From: Aquilaria yunnanensis
Taxonomy: Eukaryota > Streptophyta > Magnoliopsida > Malvales > Thymelaeaceae
Assembly (NCBI GenBank): GCA_039654915.1
Contig: CM077596.1
Span: 8,618,001-8,682,000 of the forward strand
Direction of reading: 5' to 3'
DNA: 64,000 nucleotides
The notes beneath the pieces are model-generated. The model was not told the origin of the DNA. It worked only from the letters and a program-made list of their open reading frames with translations, and searched no databases. The position numbers were made by a program, and so were the translations under genes. Position 1 is the stretch's first letter. Every line of letters starts with the position of its first letter. This document shows, one piece after another, positions 1 through 9,336 of this stretch.

Positions 1-197
1 GGCACTCGCCTCCTGAGGAAGTCTCTCCACCTGTCAACATGACAGCAAACGAAGATGCCTTGGGGCATCACTCCTAACCTCTTCTTTGAGCTTTTCAGGC
101 ACACTCAGCTGGGAAACCTGAGCTCCAGGCACTCGCCTCCTCAGGAAGTCTCTCCACCTGTCAACATGACAGCAAACGAAGATGCCTTGGGGCATCA
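1..197 (+). repeat. 3' part of 5' LTR of gypsy element 1, with 127-bp tandem duplication
   Basis: The sequence from 75 to 197 repeats that of 1-70 with a 127-bp period (the string tggggcatca ends at 70 and again at 197). The same duplication is at the end of the 3' LTR (10186-10435), so it was present before the last transposition. The LTR ends in CA at 197, directly before the tRNA primer site. The last 16 bases before the terminal A (181-196) form a perfect 6-bp stem with a 4-base loop, GATGCC-TTGG-GGCATC. Confidence 0.85.
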
Positions 198-3100
198 TTT
201 GGCGCCGCCTGTGGGAAACTACTCCCAGGTAGCTGTTGTCGAAACTCGGCGTTCGAAGGACAAAGGACTTCCAAAGTCCCCGTCCGCGCCTGAGACCCAA
301 CCAGCTACCGAACAAAGTCCCCCAGAGACTTCCTTGCCTGAAGAGGAACGCCCTCTTGTCATCACCATGGATTTTTTAAGAGACTTTCAGAGGTCTGTTG
401 TGGCTGAAATGACACAACAAATAGACCGAAGATGGCCGCAACCAGCCCAGGCGCAAAAACCCACTTCGTCAGCACGACCTCGGGAAAAAAGCCCAAGGGC
501 AACCCATCATAGCTCGGGAAGTGGGGAGCCACGAGAAGAGTCCTCAACAGATAACTTGCCCCTCGGGGCACGGCTGGCGGAAAGAGCAAGGTCTAAACGA
601 CCTGAAGTCCCGTCCAGAAGAAGTTTATCAACAGAGGCAGGGTCCCCCTCACCTCGGTACCGAAGTCGCTCCCCGAAGGGACGGCACCAGGAAAAGGAGC
701 CCAGTGCTACGCTCCTCCTGGAGAAAGTCTTGGCAAGACTGGAGAGAGTGGAACAGCAGGTGGCACGCAAGCCTGTTTAGGCCAGGCTAACTGAAACGGT
801 CTCTGGAGATGAAACTCCTTTCGCCCGAACAGTGGTCGAGGCGGCCATGCCAAGTGACTTCAGGCTACCTCGGCTGGAGACCTATGAGGGTCGGACTGAT
901 CCCTAGGCCCACCTAACAAAGTACAAGCGCAGCATGGTGTTACATGGGGCTGATGATGCTACGCTCTGCAAGTGCTTCGAAGTCACCCTCGCAGGACCAG
1001 CAACTGCCTGGTACAATTCCCTGCCTCCAGGAAACATCAAGGGGTTCCAGGAGCTGTCCACGGCGTTCAACCAACAGTTCATTGGGAGCAAGCCGACGGC
1101 GAAGATGCCCGTCCAGATGTTTGACATAGCGCAGAGAAACGGGGAGACCATCCGTGACTATGTCTAGAGGTTCAACAGGGAGGCCCTCAGTGTTCCGGAC
1201 TTTCGTCCCGAAATCCGCATCCTCGCCATGACGAGGGGCCTCCGAAGGGATTCGCACTTGTTTTACGAATTCTCCAAAGATCCCCCGGACACGCTGGGAG
1301 AATTCTACCGAAGGGCTGAACAACACATGTCAGCCGAAGAACTGAGAATGACTGGACCGAAACACGACCAAATTCAAGCTCGTGGCGAAGGGTCCAGCCA
1401 GCAAGCCCGGTGTCCAATGGAACAGTCAGGCCGACCTCGAAGAATGCGAGTAGGAGGAAGGAAGCCCCAAAACTTTACACCTCTGAGCACCACGAGGGCT
1501 AACGTCCTTATGGCATTGGAAAAACAGGGGACTCAAATCCAACGGCCAAGGGGCATGACTGCTGACAACAGAAGGAACATGAAGAAGTTCTGTCAGTTCC
1601 ACCGTGATCACGGTCATGACACCGAAGACTGCTTTTAGTTGAAAAAGTACATTGAATCACTGATAAAGCAGGGCCAGCTTCGGCGTTATTTGAGATTGCC
1701 TTCCCCGAAAGGGAAAAAAGAGGAGGAAGGAAAGCCCGATGACGAGGATTACGATTCGGACAGGCGAAGGAACCGAAGTCCGAGAAGGCGTCCTCCACCT
1801 TCGGCAGGAGTAATACAGACGATCACAACCGGACTTCCATCCTCGGAAAGAAAAAGAAGGGCCAGAGAGATAGCGGTGATGGAATATCAGAGCCCAACGA
1901 AAAAATTGGCCCGCGAGGATGGCTCCACCATCGTATTTCCCCATGACGATCCATTGCTGATAATGGCGAGGATAGGAAACTGGGACGTCAAGAGGGTACT
2001 GCTGGATGATGGGTCAAACGCAGACGTCTTGTTCTCACACTTGCTGCCAAGCTTGGGCGTATCCAGGAGTGACCTCAAGGCTGTTACTTCACCCACGTTC
2101 GGCGTAGGACCATCTGAGCTACCTGTCCTCGGGTGGATCGACCTCCCCTTGATGATGAAAGGAACTTCGGAGAAAGGAACTACTGAGTTGTTCGCCTCTA
2201 CCATGGCAAGGTTCATAGTCATGGACGTTCCTTCGTCATACAACGCCATTCTCGGCAGACAGACACAGGGAAATTTGCACATTCGCCCTGATGTAAAGTA
2301 CTTGACCGTCTCCTTCGCCACCAAAAAAGGAGACGCAAAGATCTTCATTGATTAAGGCGAGGTGAGAAAGGTGTTCGTCAGAGCACGAAAGGCTCCAGCA
2401 AGCAACTTAGCACATGCTGTAGAAGCAAAAGAGCTGGAAAGGGGCGAGGCAGAAGATTCCACAAAGACGGAAACAGAAGAAGTAGAGCTTGTCCCAGGCC
2501 ATAGTACCCGAATAGGGAAAAATATGGCCGATGGAGACAAGGAAAAACTTGTATCTTTTCTGCTTGCAAATAAAGATCTGTTCGCCTACTCGCCGAAGGA
2601 CATGCCAGGGGTAAACCCTCGCGTAATCCCGCATAGCCTTAAAGTGAGTCCGGAAGTAAAACCTGTCCGGCAAAAGAAACGGAGCATCTCAGCTCACAAA
2701 AGTGAATTCGTCAAAACCGAAGTCCAGCGTCTGATAGACGCTAGCGTTATCCGAGAGGTAAACTACCCCGAATGGCTAAGTAACGTGGTAATTGCCACAA
2801 AAGAAGGAAGTAGCAAGCTTCGGATGTGCATCGACTTCAGAAATTTGAACGATGCTTGCCCAAAAGATTCATATCCTCTTCCACCAATAGACCAACTGGT
2901 AGATTCAACTGCCAAGTACGGGCTCTTAAGTTTCCTAGACACCTTCAGTGGCTACCACCAGATAAGGATGGACCCCGGAGACGAAGAGAAGACTGCCTTC
3001 ATCACCGAGGGAGGAACATATTGCTATATCAGAATGCCCTTCGGGCTAAAAAATGCAGGAGCCACCTACCAAAGGCTGATGAACAAGGTCTTCAAAGACC

Positions 3101-5664
3101 AAATGGGGAGGAACATGGAGGTATATGTTGATGATATGATAGTCAAGAGCAAACTGCCTGGCTACCACGTTGCAGATTTAGGGGAAACCTTCCAAAAGCT
3201 CAGAACCTTCGGGATCCGCCTTAATCCAGAGAAGTGCATCTTCGGCGTGACCTCGGGAAAGTTCCTCGGGTACATGGTATCCGAAAGAGGCATCGACGCT
3301 AACCCTGAGAAGATTAAGGCTCTGCTTGAATTCCGAACACCTACCACAGTCAAAGACGTGCAGAGACTCACCGGAAGAATAACCTCTCTGAGCAGGTTTA
3401 TTTCCAGGTACGGAGATAGGTGTCGACCCTTCTTCAAAGTCCTCACAAAAGCGGCAAAAATGGAAGGCGACCTCGGAAGGGATGGCCATCCTTGGGCTGA
3501 AGATTGCCAAAAAGCCTGGGAAGAACTCAAAATCTACTTGGCCAGACTGCCGACTCTGCGGCAACCTCGGGAGGGAGAGCCCCTGGCACTATACCTTGCC
3601 GTCACGGAAAAAGCTGTGAGTTCGGTCCTCGTGAAAGAAGAAGGACCGAAACAGTGGCCGGTTTACTATGTCAGCAAGTCCTTGCATGGCGCCGAAGTCA
3701 GGTACCCTTTGCTTCAAAAAGCTATGTATGCCTTAGTGCTTGCAGGGAGAAGGCTGCGGCCATACTTTCAGGCTCACCCCATCATTGTCCGAAGTAGTCT
3801 GCCACTACGGGATGTCATGAAGAGAGTTGATCATTCGGGAAGGCTCTCCAAGTGGTGCATAGAGCTGGGCGAACACGAGATCACGTATGAGCCTCGGAAA
3901 GCCATAAAAGCTCAAGCACTGGCAGATTTTATCGCCGAAATACCCACCACTGAGGAGAGCCATTCAGATCCAAAAGAGGGTGAGCCAGAATGGACCTTGC
4001 ACGTTGACGGGGCCTCAGGATCCGAACACCAGGGAGCTGGAGTGATTATCAGAGGCCCCGAAAGCCTAGAAGTAATGAAGGCCATCAAGTTCAGTTTCAA
4101 TGCCACCAACAATATGGCCGAGTATGAGGCCCTCATAGCAGGATTACGCCTGGCCAGAAAAATTGGCGTGAGAAACTTGAAAGCACATAGTGATTCCCAG
4201 CTGGTGGTCCGACAAATGGCAGGGGACTATGGCGTGAAAGACCCGACCCTGGCAAAATACCATGAATTGGTAACAAAGCTTATTCGGGAGTTCGACGTCG
4301 TGAAAATCGAGAACGTACCCCGACGGGAAAATGCTGAGGCAGACTGTCTGACGAAGTCCAAAACTTGCACCGAAGTGCTAAGCCACCCCAGCATCGCGGT
4401 GCTAAGCATAGAGACCTCGGGGAAAGGATGGAGAGAACCAATCAAAACGTATCTCGCAACCAACACACTCCCCGAAGACCCCAGCGAAGCCGCAAAAGTG
4501 CGAAGGCGCTCCGGCCGTTTCTTCTTAATTGGAGAAGAACTATATCGGCAAGGATATGCAAATCCACTACAGAGGTGTGTTAGTGAAGAGGATACCGAAA
4601 TGATCCTCGAAGAAGTTCACGAAGGTGCCTGTGGTTCGCACATCGGAACCGACGCCCTAGCAGCAGTGATACTTCGCCAAGGATACTTCTGGCCTACCCT
4701 GAGAAAGGACGCCAAGCAGTTCGTCCAGAAATGTGGTAGTTGCCAGAGACATGCCAACATCCAAAGAGCACCCTCAGAGTTCGTGACTTCGGCAGACTAT
4801 CCTTGGCCCTTCGCAGTTTGGGGCATAGATCTAATTGGGCCACTCCCAACGGCGCCTGGAGGCGTAAAGTTCTGCGTGGTAGCAGTAGACTATTTCTCTA
4901 AATGGGTTGAGGCAGAACCCCTGACAACTATCTCGGCAAAAGAGGTGCAGAAGTTCGTATGGAAAAACATCGTATGCAGATTTGGCATACCGAGGGTACT
5001 CGTAGCGGACAATGGATCCCAGCTTGTAGACAAAGGATTCTGAGAATTCATTAGCGACCTCGGGACAAAAATGCACTTCGCCCCAGTAGCTCACCCCCAG
5101 AGTAATGGGCAGGTGGAAGTATCTAACAGGACCATAAAAGATGGTCTGAAAAAGAGATTGGGAGAAGCAAAAGGGAAATGGCCAGGAGAACTCCAAAGCG
5201 TGTTATGGGGCTACCGAACGACACCCCGAAGAGCCACAGGGGAAACACCCTTTTCACTTGTCTTCGGCACAGAGGCCATCATCCCCGTCGAGATAGTACA
5301 ACCGTCAATACGAGTCCAAGTGTTCGATGAAAAAGGAAATGACCTCGGTCTGAGAACCAAGCTCGACCTCGTCAGCGAACACAGAGAAATAGCCGAGCTG
5401 AGAAGAAAAGCTTTCCAGCAAAGAGTGGCAGCAGCCATAAACCTACGCGCCAGGCCAAAGGGAATAAAACAGGGAGACCTCGTTCTCCGAAAGGCTGAAT
5501 TTGCACCCCGAAAGCCGTCCCATGGGGTACTTCACGCAAATTGGGAAGGACCCTATCTGGTACTTGCCGAAGTACGAAAAGGAGTTTATAAGCTCGGTGA
5601 CGCCGAAGGCATAGAATTAAAAAATACTTGGCACTCAGAGGCCTTGAAAAAATTCTATGCCTAG
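164..5664 (+). pseudogene. gag-pol polyprotein of gypsy element 1, single frame with six nonsense codons
   Basis: One reading frame runs from the ATG at 164 (inside the LTR) to the stop at 5662 without any frameshift, interrupted only by stops at 778, 904, 1165, 1636, 2353 and 5041. In order: Gag with the retrotransposon-gag core near 930-1340; a variant zinc knuckle C-x2-H-x4-H-x4-C at 1591-1632; aspartic protease with LLDDGSNADVLF (active-site Asp-Asp-Gly at 2005-2013); reverse transcriptase with YVDD at 3124-3135; gypsy RNase H about 3535-3930; a second, archaeal-type RNase H about 3985-4360 (HVDGASG, NNMAEYEA, SDSQLVV); integrase zinc finger about 4618-4755; integrase core with D at 4828, D at 5008 and E at 5116, giving a D-D-35-E spacing. 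All visible catalytic motifs are intact, so the nonsense mutations are the main damage. Compared with element 2, five of the six stops are explained by C-to-T or G-to-A changes. Confidence 0.93.
198..215 (+). promoter_or_regulatory. Primer binding site of gypsy element 1 (tRNA-Asp-like)
   Basis: The sequence TTGGCGCCGCCTGTGGGA follows the LTR end directly. The core TGGCGCCG matches the complement of the 3' end of plant tRNA-Asp as used by many plant gypsy elements; the rest matches only in part. The related element 2 has TTGGCGCCGTCTGTAGGA at the same place (56701). The gag reading frame runs straight through this site. Confidence 0.75.
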
Positions 5665-5765
5665 AAAGTTCGGTGGGAAAGTTGTATTCCACAAGTTGGA
5701 AAAATTTGTCTAAGTAAAAAATTCTGAAGAAGCACAAAGCAAGAGTCTCACGAAAGCAATCGCCG

Positions 5766-5931
5766 AGGAAAGTAAAAATAAGTCCTTCCAAAGTCTCTTG
5801 GGCGAATATGTTCGGGACAAAGGAAAGCAAAAATAAGTCTTTCCAAAGTCTCTTGAGCGAATATGTTCGTGACAAAGGAAAGCAAGAGTAAGGTTTTCCG
5901 AAGTCTCTTGAGCGAATTATGTTCGGGACAG
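5766..5931. repeat. 55-bp tandem repeat, three copies
   Basis: Copies start at 5766, 5821 and 5876 with aggaaagyaa and contain the shared core aaagtctcttg. They lie in the spacer between the end of pol (5664) and the 3' end of the antisense gene (6069). The first two copies are nearly identical and the third is more diverged. A long minus-strand open frame over this block only reflects the repeat unit and is not taken as a gene. Confidence 0.85.
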
Positions 5932-6068
5932 GGAGAAACAAAAGAATCTGGCAAAAAATACTTAGCCGAAGTTGTATCTATTAAGCCAAAGAGCGCTTAC
6001 AGAGAAGAAAGTTGCTGAAAGACTACAAAAGAGAAGAAGAAAATGAAGACAAAGGGCCCTAGTACAAG

Positions 6069-8531
6069 CTAAGGAACCTCGGTGTCCTGAGAACTGCCAG
6101 CCCCCGTGCTTTTGTCAGTAGCCTTCGGCGCCGGGAGAGAAGGAGGCAGTCTCAAATGCTCGATCTGGGACCAAGTCCACCGAGGCTCCTTGGGGATGTT
6201 CATTGCTTCCAGGAAGGAGAGGTCGAAGTCTGGGAAATTCTGCAGAATTTGGTGCCGAGCGAGACAGAAGCCGTCTTGAAAGCCCAACTTCGTCATATTA
6301 TCGGACTCCTGCTTCTTGACCTCCAAATCCTCATAGTCCTTCTCCAGATCAGCGTAATCCTTCTCCAAATCCTTGACCTTTTTCTTCAGTGACTTCACCT
6401 TCTTCTTCTCTTCTGAAGGCTCCTTCAGAGATGCGACCTCGGCTTCGAGTTGAGCCTTCTCCTCTAGCATCTTCGCAAGGATGGCGTCACTTTCTGACTT
6501 ACCCTTTTGAATCGCCTCGACGGTCGAAGTTAGCTCCGCCATTCGAGAGCCGAGGTCGGAAAGCTTCTGGGAGGTGTCTCTCTGAAGTTCCTCTTTCTCT
6601 TTTTTGAACCCCTCCCGAAGTTCAGCAACCTCCTTCTCCGCGGACTGCTTGAGATGAGCATTTTCGGCTACCAGGGCCGAACACTTGTCCTTCGCCTTGG
6701 TATAATGATCCCAAAGTGCCGCCTTCTTCTCTGCCTCTCGCGCCACCCGAACACGGAGACACCCGGCATACCCCATCAGCTGCAAAAAAGAGAGAGAAAA
6801 GCAAACAGAGGGAAAATAATGCTAAGTACTTGGACAAAAAGTCAAAGACAAATTTGCCACTGAGGAGATAGTGGTGCGTACCTGGGCAGCATGTTCAGTG
6901 ATTTTGGCGGCCAAGGAGTTATCGCCTGGGTAAGCCGCCGTAATGGCCTTGTAAGATGCCTCAGTAAGCACCCCTTTGCACATTTGCCTGGCCATCTCGG
7001 GACAGTCCTCGGAGTACATATTCATGTCCTCCGTGAACGTCCAAAAGGGTTCTTTCGGCACTTTCCCTTCAGGAATTTTGGCATCCCGAAGGGCCCTCTT
7101 GCGGGCATGTTCGGTGACCCAGCCAAGAGAGGCCACCTCCGCTGCACAACAACGCACAAAATTCGTTAAGACCAGAAAAGTCTTAATGGTTTGCAAGACA
7201 CAAAAGGATGTTTGACAAAGTGCAAACCTGCTGGCACCTCGGTAACGTCGTCGTCAGGAACCGTCGTCGCCTCAGTAGAGATCCCCTTGCCTTTTATTTG
7301 GCGCCGCTGCTCGGCAGAAGGGGTCTCCTCCCCATCGCCCTCCAGAAGAGCATGCGAAGGCGTGGGGCTTTGAGGTGGGACGTCGGAAGAAGGGACGTCG
7401 GCAAAAGGTACCTCGGGCAAAGGGGCAGCGTGGTCTTCGGCTTCCTCGCCTGCCTCCTCCGGAATTCGTGGAAGAGAGGAAGGACCAGCTTTCCTGGCCC
7501 GTTTGGAAGGAGGGCCCGCCGAAGTGTGCTTCCGCCTCCGAGAGGCGGCCTTCTTTGTCTGCTCGCCCCTCTCGGCCTGGCCCGTAAAAAGAGCCTTGTA
7601 GAAGGCAGCCGCGTCGTCGGCCATCTCTGGAGAAAGAAAACGAAGATCAGTGTAAGCCCAAGATGAAGTTATGAAAGAAAAAATGAGAAAGTAACTTACT
7701 CTCGTAAAAAGACTCAAAAGTCTCTTCCCCCCGAAGGAGTTTCACGAGCCAGGAGTCTTTCCCCGAAGAAGCCGGTTTCGGCATATTGAGGTCTGTCACA
7801 TGCTCCTTTACCACCTTGAGTTCCCGAAGGACCTCTTCGGTCATGAGCCTCCAGTTGATCGGAAAGGGGTAAAGGGCACGAGGAGGGACCTCGGCAGCCC
7901 AGTCAGAGACGGCCCGGATGCGCCTGTCGAAGTCCTCAAAGATAGGTGCTACATCGGCGTCTAGCAGTATCTTCGGGTCAACAACATCCATCTTGAGCCT
8001 CCCCTGAGCCCACTTGGTCGGGACGTGCGACCAAGCCTCCGACTTCTTCAGGAAAAAGAATTTTTGTTGCCAACCTCGCCAGCTGTCTTTGGTGGCGAAG
8101 GTGAACGTATACTTTTTGCTCCCGGATCCCCGAGGCAGCATAAAGTAGAAGCCGCCCTTTGGGACCACGAAGAGCTTGTAGTACTGAAGAAAAACTACAA
8201 AGTGAGGTTTTATTTTAAAAACGCCGCACATACAGAGGAAGGCGTTGAAATAACAGTACGAGTTCGGTGGGAGTTGGTTAACGGCAATGCCATGGAAGTT
8301 GCAGAACGCGCTAACCATCTCCGGGGGGGGATACCGAAGTCCGGCCTTCAGTTGGGCTCGGAAAACGGTGACCTCATCACTTCGGTTGGAGAAAGCAAAT
8401 TGGTCAGGACGGGGCAACCTCGTCACAGAGTAAGACGGTAAGAAAAACTTTTTCTTCCATTTCGCTAGCTTCGCCGCAGTAGTGCAGCAGGGGTAAGAAA
8501 GAAGAGGTTGCCAACTCTCGGGAACAGGCAT
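6069..8531 (-). CDS. Antisense spliced gene of gypsy element 1 (4 exons, 733 aa)
   Basis: Exons on the minus strand: 8531-7700, 7626-7228, 7141-6882 and 6779-6069. Introns of 73, 86 and 102 bp have GT donors (GTAAGT, GTTTGC, GTACGC) and AG acceptors (CTCCAG, GTGCAG, TTGCAG). Reading phase is kept at every junction and the join is open for 733 codons. The start chosen is the Met of MPVPESWQPLL; an in-frame Met at 8708 exists but lies close to the TATA box. Exon 1 encodes a globular region (about residues 1-277) resembling the plant 'putative gypsy-type transposon' family. Exon 2 is basic then acidic and Pro/Ser-rich, with RRRKHTS and KRARK as possible nuclear signals. Exon 3 holds a compact conserved block (VTEHARKRALRD, VPKEPFWTF). 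Exon 4 is a long heptad-like coiled coil rich in Lys, Glu and Leu. Antisense extra ORFs are known from some Tat-clade elements such as Grande; the function is unknown and is not assigned here. It is intact although gag-pol is not. Confidence 0.8.
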
Positions 8532-8752
8532 GATGAAAACGAGTTCGGGAAAAACAAAGAAGAAGCTTTGAAAAAAAGCAAAAGAGACTAAAACCCACCA
8601 AAGGTCTTGCCGGAATCTGGATTCCTGGAAGCCGTCGTGAAAAGTGGTCGGAAAAACGCCTGAAAAAGGAGAACCGCCGCGGAAAATTGGGAGAGAATTA
8701 GAAGGCAAAAGAAAGCAAAAGCAGAAGAAGAAAGAGGGTTATGACAGGACTG

Positions 8753-8762
8753 ATATATATAG
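8753..8762 (-). promoter_or_regulatory. TATA-like box for the antisense gene
   Basis: Read on the minus strand the sequence is cggcctatatatatcag, a good plant TATA box about 220 bp upstream of the chosen start codon at 8531. That spacing leaves room for an untranslated leader of roughly 190 bases. The assignment is by motif and position only. Confidence 0.5.
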
Positions 8763-8918
8763 GCCGAGAAGGCCAGAACAACCGTCGTCATTAGTACCCC
8801 TCGGAAGGCGAAGCGTCGTCATAACTGCTATGAGCGCCTGAAAAGTCGCGCCTGCTGTACTCAGTGCATTCTTACCCAATAAAAAACTGCCATGTGTCGG
8901 TCATCGCGCAACAAACGT

Positions 8919-8930
8919 GCCACGTGTCAT
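8919..8930. promoter_or_regulatory. G-box (CACGTG) between two divergent TATA boxes
   Basis: gccacgtgtcat contains a palindromic CACGTG core at 8921-8926 with the flanks typical of plant G-box/ABRE sites. Near-repeats lie close by (gccatgtgtcgg at 8889, atcacgtcg at 8933). It lies midway between the minus-strand TATA box at 8753 and the plus-strand TATA box at 9026, so it could serve both directions. Binding is not shown. Confidence 0.4.
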
Positions 8931-9025
8931 CCATCACGTCGAGCACGCCCTCTGACACCATTTGGTCTAGAGGCGCCGCCCTAGACTGACTCTGCTCAAG
9001 ACAGGACGCGACGCATGAGCAGACC

Positions 9026-9033
9026 TATAAAGG
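9026..9033 (+). promoter_or_regulatory. Plus-strand TATA box upstream of the 3' LTR
   Basis: The sequence TATAAAGG in cctataaaggc is a strong TATA match outside the LTR. It would start a plus-strand transcript through the 79-bp repeats towards the 3' LTR. No ORF of note follows, so its role is unclear. Confidence 0.35.
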
Positions 9034-9052
9034 CAAAAAAGTAGGTTACCTC

Positions 9053-9290
9053 GAAGACACCAAAAGACAGCCTGTGACTTCGGGCAAAAGGTCTATCTTC
9101 GGTACAAGGTTATCCTATTTCCCCTCGCCACGAAGACACCAAGAGATAGCCCGTGACTTCGGGCAGAAGGTGTATCTTCGGCGCACGGACAGCCTATCTT
9201 CTCGCGCCTCGAGGACGCAAAAAGGACTGCCCACCGCTTTAGGCAGAAGAAGGCGTCTTCGGCGCAGATATCACAACCACAGGACCCGAA
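9053..9290. repeat. About 79-bp imperfect tandem repeat, three copies
   Basis: The motif gaagacacc/gaggacgc recurs at 9053, 9132 and 9211, each followed by a gactgcc/gacttcgggcagaagg and tatcttcgg block. Together with the 55-bp array at 5766 this means that the antisense gene is flanked by repeat arrays on both sides. Similarity falls from the first pair to the third copy. Confidence 0.7.
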
Positions 9291-9322
9291 AACCGATGAA
9301 CCGAAGTTTCTCACTTCGGCTT

Positions 9323-9336
9323 TTCGGAGGGGGGCC
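9323..9336 (+). other. Polypurine tract of gypsy element 1
   Basis: The purine stretch cggaggggggcc lies directly before the LTR start TGTGATAGCC at 9337, where plus-strand priming is expected. Confidence 0.75.

Noticed and set aside
5372..5941. Minus-strand 189-codon open frame with repeated Phe/Leu/Pro-rich units
   Set aside because: It covers the end of integrase and the 55-bp tandem repeat read backwards; 55-bp periodicity explains the repeated peptide, and no start, splice site or homologue supports it.
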